A DNA stretch of 64,000 bases from Segniliparus sp051660745 (GTDB lineage Bacteria; Actinomycetota; Actinomycetes; Mycobacteriales; Mycobacteriaceae). The stretch covers positions 186,001 to 250,000 of the forward strand of contig NZ_JBOFQF010000028.1 in assembly GCF_051660745.1 (NCBI RefSeq). Reading direction: 5' to 3'. Positions within the stretch are counted from its first letter, which is position 1; the number at the start of each line of letters is the position of its first letter. The notes below the pieces were generated by a model, which did no database searches, had not been told where the DNA came from, and worked only from the letters and a program-made list of their open reading frames with translations. Shown here piece after piece: positions 37,598-45,443 of this stretch. Position numbers and translations under genes: made by a program.

Positions 37598-39013
37598 ATG
37601 ACAACTGCGACCGCCCATCCCAACGGCACGACGAAGGAAGCCGCCCCCGACGCGCGGAGCGTGGTCGCCGGGCTCCGCGCCACGTTCGACTCCGGGCGCA
37701 CTCGGGACGTCGAATGGCGGTTGCGCCAGTTGGAGGCATTGGATCGGCTGCTCTCGGAGAACGAGGAAGCGATCGCAGCGGCGCTCAAGCAGGATCTCGG
37801 ACGAGACGCCTACTCCAGTTGGCTGATCGAGATCCTGTCGGTCAACATGGACAACAGCTATGTGCGCAAGCATCTGCGCGCTTGGGCCAAGCCGCAGAAA
37901 AGCGCGCCGCCCCTGTCTTTCCGGGGGCTCTCCAGCATGAGCTACCAGCCGACCCCGAAAGGGGTGGTCCTCGTCATCAGCCCGTGGAATTATCCGGTCT
38001 TCTTGAGCATCGCGCCGCTGGTCAGCGCGCTCGCCGCAGGCAATACGGTCGTCATCAAGCCGTCGGAGCTCACCCCGGCTTCGGCTCGGCTGCTCGCCGA
38101 ACTCGTGCCGAAATACGTCGATCCGACGGCGGTCGCGGTGGTCGAGGGCGGCCCCGAGGAGACGCAGACGCTCATCGACCAGGGTCTGGACCATATTTTC
38201 TTCACCGGTAGCGAGCGTGTTGGCAAGCTGGTCGCCCGCTCGGCGGCGGAGCACCTGACTCCGGTCACGTTGGAGCTCGGCGGCAAATGCCCTGTCATCG
38301 TGGCCAGGGACGCGAACGTGGCGGTGGCGGCGCGTCGTGTCGCGGCCACGAAGCTGGTCAACGTGGGACAGACCTGCGTCGCTCCAGACTATTTGCTGGT
38401 GGAACGGCCGGTGCTCGAAGAGTTCACGGCGAAGCTGGTCGCCGAGATCAAGAAGCAACGCGTCGACGCGGGACAGCCGGTGCGGGTGATCCACCGCAAG
38501 CACGCGGAGCATATCGCGCGGCTGGTCGCGACCAGCGGCGGCGAGCACGTGCTGCCGGGCTCTGTGGACACGGAGACGCTCAAGGTGGAGCCCGCCGTGG
38601 TGCTGAATCCCGATCTGGACTCCCCGCTCATGCGAGAAGAGATTTTCGGCCCTATTCTGCCGATCATCCCGGTGGACTCGATCGCGGAAGCCATCGCGTT
38701 CGTCCGGAGCAGGCCCCGTCCCCTCGCCGCCTACGTGTTCACCGCTTCGAGCGCGGTGGAGCGGCAGGTGATCGCCGAGACTCTGTCCGGAGCCGTCGTG
38801 GTCAACCAGGCGGTGTTCCATTGCGCCATTCCCTCGTTGCCGTTCGGCGGGGTCGGCGCGAGCGGCTACGGCTCTTCTCGGGGGAAGTTCGGATTCGACG
38901 AGTTCAGCCAGAAGCGTGCACTGATGTCGATGCGCACGACGCCGGACCTGCCGCTGTTGTACCCGCCGTTCACGAAGGCGAAGCGCTGGTTGGCGCGGGC
39001 GATGATCCGTTGA
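37598..39013 (+). CDS. Aldehyde dehydrogenase (ALDH3-like)
   Basis: 471 residues, NAD(P)-dependent oxidation of aldehydes to acids. Rossmann-side motif SPWNYPVFLSIAPLVSALAAGN, FTGSERVGKLV, catalytic LELGGKCP and NVGQTCVAPDY with the nucleophilic Cys are all present; length and C-terminal SLPFGGVGASGYG suit the ALDH3 class that oxidises medium/long-chain fatty or aromatic aldehydes. The C-terminus (YPPFTKAKRW) may associate with membrane. Controlled by an AT-rich promoter with repeated TAACAC boxes. Single gene, convergent with trmL. Confidence 0.93.
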   Translation: MTTATAHPNGTTKEAAPDARSVVAGLRATFDSGRTRDVEWRLRQLEALDRLLSENEEAIAAALKQDLGRDAYSSWLIEILSVNMDNSYVRKHLRAWAKPQKSAPPLSFRGLSSMSYQPTPKGVVLVISPWNYPVFLSIAPLVSALAAGNTVVIKPSELTPASARLLAELVPKYVDPTAVAVVEGGPEETQTLIDQGLDHIFFTGSERVGKLVARSAAEHLTPVTLELGGKCPVIVARDANVAVAARRVAATKLVNVGQTCVAPDYLLVERPVLEEFTAKLVAEIKKQRVDAGQPVRVIHRKHAEHIARLVATSGGEHVLPGSVDTETLKVEPAVVLNPDLDSPLMREEIFGPILPIIPVDSIAEAIAFVRSRPRPLAAYVFTASSAVERQVIAETLSGAVVVNQAVFHCAIPSLPFGGVGASGYGSSRGKFGFDEFSQKRALMSMRTTPDLPLLYPPFTKAKRWLARAMIR

Positions 39014-39028
39014 TCGCAGCCTGAGCGG

Positions 39029-39493
39029 TCAGGAACTGCCTGCGAAGCCGTGCTGGCGCCACGCCTCGTACACCGCGAGCGTCGCGGCGTTGGCGAGGTT
39101 GAGCGAACGCCTGCCCGCCAGCATGGGGATGCGCAGTCGCGCCTCGACACGGGGATGGTTCGCGACCTCCTCGGGGAGCCCGGTCGGCTCGGGGCCGAAC
39201 AGCAGCACGTCCCCCGTCCGGTAGGCGATGTCGCTGTAGCGCGCCGAGCCGGACGTGGTGAACGCGAAGACCCTCGCGCCGGGGGCCGCCGCCAGCGCCT
39301 CGTCGAACCCCGGATGGACGACCACATGCGCGAGGTCGTGGTAATCGAGCCCTGCCCGGCGCAGCTTGGGCTCGGAGAGGTCGAAGCCGAGCGGCTCGAC
39401 AAGGTGCAGCTCGCAGCCGGTCGCGGCGGAAACGCGGATCATGCTGCCGGTGTTGCCCGCGATCCTCGGCTCGTAGAGCATCACGCGGAACAT
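39029..39493 (-). CDS. trmL: tRNA (cytidine/uridine-34 2'-O)-methyltransferase TrmL
   Basis: SPOUT methyltransferase of 154 residues, the typical TrmL length. Motif 1 region YEPRIAGNTGSMIR, motif 2 LLFGPEPTGLPEE and motif 3 IPMLAGRRSLNLANAATLAVYEAW with the knot are present. Modifies the wobble position of certain leucine tRNAs by family. ATG 39493 follows AGGAGG; the open frame upstream of it is shadow. Divergent from folD by about 80 bases. Confidence 0.9.
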   Translation of the reverse strand: MFRVMLYEPRIAGNTGSMIRVSAATGCELHLVEPLGFDLSEPKLRRAGLDYHDLAHVVVHPGFDEALAAAPGARVFAFTTSGSARYSDIAYRTGDVLLFGPEPTGLPEEVANHPRVEARLRIPMLAGRRSLNLANAATLAVYEAWRQHGFAGSS

Positions 39494-39574
39494 GCGGGCC
39501 TCCTGTTCGTCCGTCGCATCGGGGCGATCTGGACGCAGCTCGGGCCACGTTGTTCGATCTGGCAGACTAGAGGC

Positions 39575-40432
39575 ATGACTGCGATTGTGCTTGATGTCCG
39601 ATCTGTCCGCGATCAGATCATGGACGATCTGGCCAAACGTGTCGCGGGCCTCGCCGAGCGCGGCGTGGTCCCGGGCCTTGGCACCATCCTCGTCGGCGAC
39701 GACCCCGGCAGCCACGCGTACGTGCGCGGCAAGCATGCCGACTGCGCGGCGATCGGCGTGACCTCGCTCGCCCGCGAACTGCCGTCGGACGCGTCGTTCG
39801 AGCAGGTCGCCGATGTGATCGACGAGCTCAACGCCGACCCGTCGTGCACCGGCTACATCGTGCAGCTGCCGTTGCCGGGGCACCTGGACGAGAACGCGGC
39901 GCTCGAGCGTATCGACCCGGACAAGGACGCGGACGGCCTGCACCCCACCAGTCTCGGCAGGCTCGCGCTGGGCATTCCAGGCCCGCAGGCCTGCACCCCG
40001 AAGGGGATCGTGCACCTGCTCGCCGTGTCCGGGATTCCGCTCGTCGGGGCCGACGTGGTGATCGTCGGCCGGGGCGTGACTGTGGGCAGGCCGCTGTCGA
40101 TCCTGCTCTCCCGTCCGCCCTACAACGCGACGGTGACCGTGTGCCACAGCAAGACCAAAGACCTCGCCGGGCATGTGCGCCGCGCCGACGTGGTGGTCGC
40201 CGGAGTGGGGGTTCCGGGGTTCGTCACCGAAGACATGGTCCGTCCCGGCGCGACGGTCATCGACGTCGGCCTCACCCGCACCGACGCAGGCCTGGTCGGA
40301 GATGTGAGCCTGAAGGCGCGCGAGGTCGCCGGGACGGTGTCGCCCAATCCCGGCGGGGTGGGACTGCTCACGCGGGCCATGCTGCTCGCCAACGTGGTGG
40401 AGCTCGCCGAACGGCAGATCGGCCAGTCGTGA
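39575..40432 (+). CDS. folD: Methylene-THF dehydrogenase/cyclohydrolase
   Basis: Bifunctional folate enzyme interconverting methylene- and formyl-tetrahydrofolate. 285 residues from ATG 39575. Catalytic YVRGKH with the essential Lys, VQLPLPGHLDE, DKDADGLHPTSLGRL, the NADP region VIVGRGVTVGRP and the C-terminal PNPGGVGLLTRAML are present; the usual Pro of GVGP is Leu here. The stop overlaps the start of a DUF3017 gene, as in mycobacteria. Confidence 0.97.
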   Translation: MTAIVLDVRSVRDQIMDDLAKRVAGLAERGVVPGLGTILVGDDPGSHAYVRGKHADCAAIGVTSLARELPSDASFEQVADVIDELNADPSCTGYIVQLPLPGHLDENAALERIDPDKDADGLHPTSLGRLALGIPGPQACTPKGIVHLLAVSGIPLVGADVVIVGRGVTVGRPLSILLSRPPYNATVTVCHSKTKDLAGHVRRADVVVAGVGVPGFVTEDMVRPGATVIDVGLTRTDAGLVGDVSLKAREVAGTVSPNPGGVGLLTRAMLLANVVELAERQIGQS

Positions 40433-40749
40433 GCGAGGCAGGCAGCGAGCACCACCGGCGAGCATTGCGGGTGCGCCTCCTGCTCAACCAGGCGCCGTTC
40501 CTCGTGGTCGTGTTCCTGCTGCTCGTGGCGGCGGTGTTAGTGGAGCTCGACCGGTGGCGGCGCGGCGGCGCGGTGATCGGCTTCGCGGTCATCACGGCGG
40601 CTGTTTTCCGCGCGGCGCTGCCGACGAACCGGGTGGGGCTTCTCGCGGTGCGCGGACGGCTCTTCGACGTGGTCGTGCTTGCCCTGGTCGGGGCCGCGAT
40701 CCTGTGGGTCTCGTGGACGATCAACCCGCTCGGCACCAGGGCAGGCTGA
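40429..40749 (+). CDS. DUF3017 membrane protein
   Basis: 106 residues with three membrane segments (around residues 20-40, 46-66 and 80-102) and basic connecting loops. GTG 40429 overlaps the folD stop (GTGA). A conserved actinobacterial protein found next to folD (Rv3355c type). Function unknown; the longer upstream frame is a shadow of folD. Confidence 0.8.
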   Translation: MSEAGSEHHRRALRVRLLLNQAPFLVVVFLLLVAAVLVELDRWRRGGAVIGFAVITAAVFRAALPTNRVGLLAVRGRLFDVVVLALVGAAILWVSWTINPLGTRAG

Positions 40750-40755
40750 CCGGCC

Positions 40756-41910
40756 CTAGCGCCGTTCGGCGATCGCCAGCGTCTCGGCGATCAGCGCGCC
40801 CACCGCTTTCGCCTCGACGAGGAAGCCGTCGTGGCCGTATTTGGAATGGATGACACGGAGCTCGCCCGCGCCAGCCAGGTGCTTGGCGATCTCCTCCTGC
40901 TGGTGGATCGGGTAGAGCCGGTCGCTGTCGATCCCGGCCACGACGGTCGGGACGGCGCAGCCGCCGAGGGCGGCTTTGACGCCGCCCCGGCCCCGGCCGA
41001 CGTCGTGGTGGTTGAGCGCGCCCGACAGCGCGACGTAGCTGCCGGGGTCGAACCGGACGGCGAGCTTGCGCGCTTGGTGGTCGAGGTAGCTCGACACCGA
41101 GTAGCGGCCCCGCCACAGCGGCTCCTCGTCGCCCTGCGGGGTGTTCGCGAACCTCTCGTCGAGCTCGGCTTCGGACCGGTATGTGAGGTGCGCGAAGCGC
41201 CGCGCGATCCCCATGCCGACGAGCGGGACGCGCCCGGTGCCGTAGTAGTCGCCGCCATGCCAGTCCGGATCGGCCTGGATGGCTTGGATCTGCGCGGTCT
41301 GGGTGCCGATCTGGTCCGCCGAGGCGCGGGCTCCGACCGCGAGGACGAGCCCGCTCGCGACCCGTCCTGGATGGCCGACAAGCCATTCGAGCGCCCGCGC
41401 TCCGCCCATCGAGCCGCCGATGACGCTCGCGAACCGTTCGACTCCGAGGACGTCGGCAAGCGCGACTTCGGCGCGAGCCTGGTCGCGGACGGTGATCCGG
41501 GGGAAGCGCGAGCCCCAGGCGCGCCCGTCCGGGGCGGGCGCGCCCGGGCCGGTCGACCCGTTGCACCCGCCGAGGACGTTGGCGGCCACGACGCACCAGC
41601 GGTCTGTGTCGAGCACGGCTCCCCGCCCGACCGTCCCGTCCCACCAGCCGGGGCGCCGCCCGTCCGGCTCGTCGGCCCCTGCGACGTTGTCGTCGCCGGT
41701 GAGCGCGTGCAGCACGAGCACGACGTTGTCGAGATCCGGCGTCGGCCTGCCCCACCGGCGGAAGGACATCACGACGTCGGACAACTCGCCGCCCCGGTCG
41801 AGCGCGACCGGGCCGATCCGGGCGAGCTGCTGCTCCCCGTCAGGACGATGCGTCCACGAGGAGGGCGTTCGGTCCACGAATTCGCGCGGCGAGTGAGCAG
41901 TGACGGTCAA
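40756..41910 (-). CDS. metX: Homoserine O-acetyltransferase
   Basis: Alpha/beta-hydrolase fold enzyme making O-acetylhomoserine from homoserine and acetyl-CoA. 384 residues. Nucleophile elbow GGSMGGARALEW, GIDSDRLYP with the acid, and YGHDGFLVE with the catalytic His are intact. It starts with TTG 41910, overlapping the metY stop (TTGA), so it depends on metY translation and on the riboswitch ahead of metY. Equivalent to Rv3341, next to metC and icd1. Confidence 0.96.
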   Translation of the reverse strand: MTVTAHSPREFVDRTPSSWTHRPDGEQQLARIGPVALDRGGELSDVVMSFRRWGRPTPDLDNVVLVLHALTGDDNVAGADEPDGRRPGWWDGTVGRGAVLDTDRWCVVAANVLGGCNGSTGPGAPAPDGRAWGSRFPRITVRDQARAEVALADVLGVERFASVIGGSMGGARALEWLVGHPGRVASGLVLAVGARASADQIGTQTAQIQAIQADPDWHGGDYYGTGRVPLVGMGIARRFAHLTYRSEAELDERFANTPQGDEEPLWRGRYSVSSYLDHQARKLAVRFDPGSYVALSGALNHHDVGRGRGGVKAALGGCAVPTVVAGIDSDRLYPIHQQEEIAKHLAGAGELRVIHSKYGHDGFLVEAKAVGALIAETLAIAERR

Positions 41911-43232
41911 GCGGCGGCTGCCTTGAACCCGAGCTGCAGGTCGGCGATGATGTCGTCGACGCCCTCAAGGCCGACGGCGAGCCGCACGAGGCCGGGGGTG
42001 ACGCCTGCCTGCAGCTGCGCCTCGGGGGTCAGCTGCGAGTGCGTGGTCGAAGCCGGGTGGATGACCAGCGAGCGGACGTCGCCGATGTTCGCCACGTGGC
42101 TGTGCAGGCGGAGGGCGTCGACGAACCGCTTCCCGGCCTCGACTCCGCCGTCGATCTCGAAGGCGAGGACCGCGCCCTGGCCCTTCGGCAGGAGCTGTTT
42201 CGCGCGCTCGTGCCAGGGCGAAGAAGCCAGCCCGGCGTAGTTGACCGAGAGCACCTGGGAGTGGTCCGAGAGGAAGTCGGCGATCTGCCGGGCGTTGGAG
42301 ACGTGCCGCTCCACTCGGAGGCTGAGCGTCTCAAGCCCCTGGGACAGCAGGAACGCGTTGAAGGGGGAGATGGCCGGGCCGAGGTCGCGCAGGAACTGGG
42401 TGCGGGCCTTGAGCGCGAAGGCGGGCGGGCCCTGCTCGGCCCAGACGAGGCCGTGGTAGCTCGGGTCCGGGGCAGTGAATTGCGGGTAGCGGCCCGAGGT
42501 CCAGTCGAACGTGCCGCCGTCGACCAGCACGCCCGCGATGGCGGTGCCATGGCCCGCGAGGTACTTCGTTGCCGAGTGCACCACCACGTCCGCGCCGTGC
42601 GCGAGCGGGTTGATCAGGTACGGCGTGGCGACGGTGTTGTCCACGACGAGCGCGATCCCGTGCTCGTGCGCGACGGAGGAGACCCCGGGGATGTCGAAGA
42701 CGTCGTTGAGGGGGTTGGAGATGACCTCGCCGAAGAACGCCTTCGTGTTCGGGCGGACCGCGGCGCGCCAGTGGTCGAGGTTGTCGGGGTCCTCGACGAA
42801 GGTGACCTCGATCCCGAGCTTGGGCAGGGTGTGCAGCAAGAGGTTCTGGGTGCCGCCGTAGAGCCGGGGGCTGGACACGATGTGGCCGCCCGCCTCGGCG
42901 AGGTTGAGCAAGGCGACCGACTCCGCCGCCTGGCCAGAGGCCAGCAGCAGGGCGGCGACGCCGCCTTCGAGCGCGGCGATCCGCTCTTCGACGACGACAT
43001 TCGTCGGGTTGGAGAGGCGGGTGTAGGCGTGCCCCTCCGGTTCGAGCGCGAACAGCGCCGCCGCGTGGTCGGTGTCGCGGAAGACGTACGAGGTGGTCTG
43101 GTAGATCGGCAACGCCCTGGCGTAGGTCTGCGAGTCGGGGGACTGGCCCGCGTGGATCTGCTTGGTCTCGAAGCTCCAGTTCGAGGGGTCAGGAGCGGTG
43201 GCAGAGCTGGTCGCGGAGTCGGGGTTGGTCAT
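41907..43232 (-). CDS. metY: O-acetylhomoserine sulfhydrylase
   Basis: PLP enzyme converting O-acetylhomoserine and sulfide into homocysteine. 441 residues from ATG 43232, with GGAGAG upstream. Pattern ALPIYQTTSYVF, GHAYTRLSNPT, VDNTVATPYL and the PLP-lysine site HSATKYLAGHG are present, with the long form typical of MetY rather than MetB. Preceded by a SAM-IV riboswitch, so expression should fall when S-adenosylmethionine is plentiful. Often named metC in mycobacteria. Confidence 0.96.
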   Translation of the reverse strand: MTNPDSATSSATAPDPSNWSFETKQIHAGQSPDSQTYARALPIYQTTSYVFRDTDHAAALFALEPEGHAYTRLSNPTNVVVEERIAALEGGVAALLLASGQAAESVALLNLAEAGGHIVSSPRLYGGTQNLLLHTLPKLGIEVTFVEDPDNLDHWRAAVRPNTKAFFGEVISNPLNDVFDIPGVSSVAHEHGIALVVDNTVATPYLINPLAHGADVVVHSATKYLAGHGTAIAGVLVDGGTFDWTSGRYPQFTAPDPSYHGLVWAEQGPPAFALKARTQFLRDLGPAISPFNAFLLSQGLETLSLRVERHVSNARQIADFLSDHSQVLSVNYAGLASSPWHERAKQLLPKGQGAVLAFEIDGGVEAGKRFVDALRLHSHVANIGDVRSLVIHPASTTHSQLTPEAQLQAGVTPGLVRLAVGLEGVDDIIADLQLGFKAAAA

Positions 43233-43380
43233 AATCTCTCCAAAAGGTCGAGGTGTTGCGTTGAGAGGGATACCACATGGCTCTGCCTCCTTGCTTTGTC
43301 GGAGGATCTCGCGAGACCTTCCGCTTGGAGCCCCCTCGGCCGGGGACCCGCGCTTGCCGCCCGTGGCTTCCACAGGCAAA

Positions 43381-43465
43381 CCAGGTCCTCACCCGGAGCA
43401 CCCCACCGCGGCACGGGGGTTGCTGGCTAGCGAGCCGGGGCTTCGTGCTAGCACTCTTGACCTGG
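43381..43465 (-). ncRNA. SAM-IV riboswitch upstream of metY-metX
   Basis: On the minus strand the closing stem CCAGGTC (43465-43459) pairs perfectly with GACCTGG (43387-43381). Between them are the conserved SAM-IV blocks: a GCTAGCACGAAGCCCCGG-like turn, GCTCGCTAGCCAGCAACCC, and CGGTGGGGTGC-TCCGGGTGA. Further stems follow towards metY, including GTGG-AAG-CCAC and CCTCC/GGAGG (around 43287-43305), which could form the expression platform. A TATGAT -10 box at 43475-43470 would start transcription almost exactly at the aptamer. Reduces metYX expression when SAM is abundant, by family knowledge. Confidence 0.88.
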
Positions 43466-43610
43466 GGTCATCATAACGCATAGGAGTAGAGGTCACGATG
43501 CTGCGGGGCCGCTCGGGAGGCAGACCAAGGACGGGGTAAGTTGAGAAGGTCAGGCGCCATACCCCGGCGCAGGTTTGACGCACGCCGATCCCAGGAGGGC
43601 CGGGCACCGA

Positions 43611-44828
43611 ATGTCCAAAATCAAGGTAGAGGGAGTCATCGTCGATCTTGACGGCGACGAGATGACACGCATCATCTGGAAGTTCATCAAAGACAAACTC
43701 ATCTTTCCGTATTTGGACATCGACATCGAGTACTACGACCTGGGGATCGAACACCGCGACGCCACGAACGACCAGGTGACCGTCGACGCGGCCGAGGCGA
43801 TCAAACGCCACGGCGTCGGCGTCAAATGCGCCACCATCACCCCGGACGAGGCCCGGGTGACGGAATTCGGCCTCAAGAAGATGTGGAAGTCGCCGAACGG
43901 GACCATCCGCAACATCCTCGGCGGGACCATCTTCCGCGCCCCGATCATCATCCAGTCCGTGCCACGGCTCGTGCCGGGCTGGACCAAGCCGATCATCATC
44001 GGCCGCCACGCCTTCGGCGACCAGTACCGGGCGACGGACTTCAAAGTCCCCGGCGCGGGCACGGTCACCATCACCTACACCCCCTCGGACGGCGGGGAGC
44101 CGATCCAGCACGAAGTGGTGAAGCTGCCGGAGTGCGGCGGCGTCGTGATGGGCATGTACAACTTCAACGACTCGATCCGGGACTTCGCCCGCGCCTCGCT
44201 CAACTACGGCCTGCAGCAGAACTACCCGGTGTACCTCTCGACGAAGAACACCATCCTCAAGGCGTACGACGGCGCGTTCAAGGACATCTTCCAAGAAGTC
44301 TTCGAGCAGGAGTTCAAAGCCGAGTTCGACGCGGCGGGCCTCACCTACGAGCACCGCTTGATCGACGACATGGTTGCCTCCGCGCTCAAGTGGGAGGGCG
44401 GCTACGTCTGGGCCTGCAAGAACTACGACGGCGACGTGCAGTCCGACACCGTGGCGCAGGGCTTCGGCTCGCTCGGCCTGATGACCTCGGTCCTGCTCAC
44501 CCCGGACGGCAAGATCTGCGAGTCCGAGGCGGCGCACGGCACCGTGACCCGGCACTACCGCCAGTACCAGCAGGGCAAGCCCACCTCGACCAACCCGGTC
44601 GCCTCGATCTTCGCGTGGACCCGCGGCCTCGCGCACCGAGGCAGGCTCGACGGGACCCGAGAGGTCGAAGGCTTCGCCCACAAGCTCGAAGACGTGGTGG
44701 TGCGGACCATCGAGGGCGGGAAGATGACCAAGGACCTCGCCCTCTTGGTCGGCGGCGACCAAACCTGGCTCACCACCGAGGAGTTCCTCTCGGTGCTCGA
44801 CGAGAATCTGCAGGCCGAGTTGGCATGA
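43611..44828 (+). CDS. icd: NADP-dependent isocitrate dehydrogenase
   Basis: 405 residues, eukaryote-like type II isocitrate dehydrogenase as in M. tuberculosis Icd1. Oxidatively decarboxylates isocitrate to 2-oxoglutarate in the TCA cycle, competing with AceA for substrate. DLDGDEMTRIIW, SPNGTIRNILGGTIFRAPI, YDGDVQSDTVAQGFGSLGLM and EAAHGTVTRHYRQ are present. ATG 43611 with AGGAGGG upstream. Divergent from the SAM-IV/metY unit. Confidence 0.97.
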   Translation: MSKIKVEGVIVDLDGDEMTRIIWKFIKDKLIFPYLDIDIEYYDLGIEHRDATNDQVTVDAAEAIKRHGVGVKCATITPDEARVTEFGLKKMWKSPNGTIRNILGGTIFRAPIIIQSVPRLVPGWTKPIIIGRHAFGDQYRATDFKVPGAGTVTITYTPSDGGEPIQHEVVKLPECGGVVMGMYNFNDSIRDFARASLNYGLQQNYPVYLSTKNTILKAYDGAFKDIFQEVFEQEFKAEFDAAGLTYEHRLIDDMVASALKWEGGYVWACKNYDGDVQSDTVAQGFGSLGLMTSVLLTPDGKICESEAAHGTVTRHYRQYQQGKPTSTNPVASIFAWTRGLAHRGRLDGTREVEGFAHKLEDVVVRTIEGGKMTKDLALLVGGDQTWLTTEEFLSVLDENLQAELA

Positions 44829-44907
44829 TCGCGACTTTCCGGTGGATGAGATGCCAGGCCACGAGCGTCGATGTGTACGAAAGGACGGGTACATGAGACG
44901 CGAAGTA

Positions 44908-44934
44908 TCCCCCGCAAGCGGGAGGTACCCCCAG
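44908..44934. repeat. Palindromic repeat copy A, intergenic
   Basis: 27 bases lying between icd and the VOC gene. Its left 15 bases (TCCCCCGCAAGCGGG) are identical to 46270-46284, and its right 15 bases (GGGAGGTACCCCCAG) match 11290-11304 with one change. It can form two overlapping hairpins. Confidence 0.7.
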
Positions 44935-44960
44935 CCGCAGATCGCCGCCGGGGAGGCGCG

Positions 44961-45443
44961 ATGAGCATCCGGGTCGGCATCGCGAACGTGATCGTCGACA
45001 ACCAAGAGCAAGCCGAGCGCTTCTACACCGAGATGCTCGGCTTCGTGAAGCACGTCGATGTTCCTGCCGGGGGAGCCCGCTGGCTCACGCTGGTCTCCCC
45101 GGACGCCCCCCGCCTGCCGGACGGGAGCCCCGCCGTGCAGCTGCTCCTCGAGCCCGCGGGGTTCGAGCCCGCCAAAATCTACAAGCGCAAGCTGTACGAG
45201 GCAGGCGTCCCGTACACGATGTTTTTCGTCGACGACCTCGCCGCAGAGCATGCCCGGCTCAGCGCGGCAGGAGTCCGGTTCGCCTCGGAGCCTGCTGATA
45301 CCGGCGACGGCCTCGCGGCCGTCCTCGACGACCAGGGCGGAAATTTGATCATGCTCTACCAAGCTCATGAGCACAGCCAGGCTCACGAGCACCGGCAGCC
45401 GCATGGTCGGGCAGAAGGAGAAGGGCATGGCGACGCGGACTGA
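44961..45443 (+). CDS. VOC (glyoxalase/bleomycin-resistance fold) family protein
   Basis: 160 residues from ATG 44961 (GGGAGG upstream). One VOC domain: AERFYTEMLGFVKHVDV, RWLTLVSPD, YTMFFVDDLAAEHARLSAAGVRF and DQGGNLIMLYQ, with a candidate Glu metal ligand. The last 25 residues form a His-rich tail (AHEHSQAHEHRQPHG) that could bind metal. The 3' end overlaps the start of the glutamate dehydrogenase gene by 17 bases, so the tail also covers that gene's ribosome binding site. Substrate unknown. Confidence 0.82.
   Translation: MSIRVGIANVIVDNQEQAERFYTEMLGFVKHVDVPAGGARWLTLVSPDAPRLPDGSPAVQLLLEPAGFEPAKIYKRKLYEAGVPYTMFFVDDLAAEHARLSAAGVRFASEPADTGDGLAAVLDDQGGNLIMLYQAHEHSQAHEHRQPHGRAEGEGHGDAD

Noticed and set aside
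43389..43610. A 5' extension of icd or metY into the intergenic gap
   Set aside because: The gap is explained by the SAM-IV riboswitch and two divergent promoters, and the extended frames have no family similarity.
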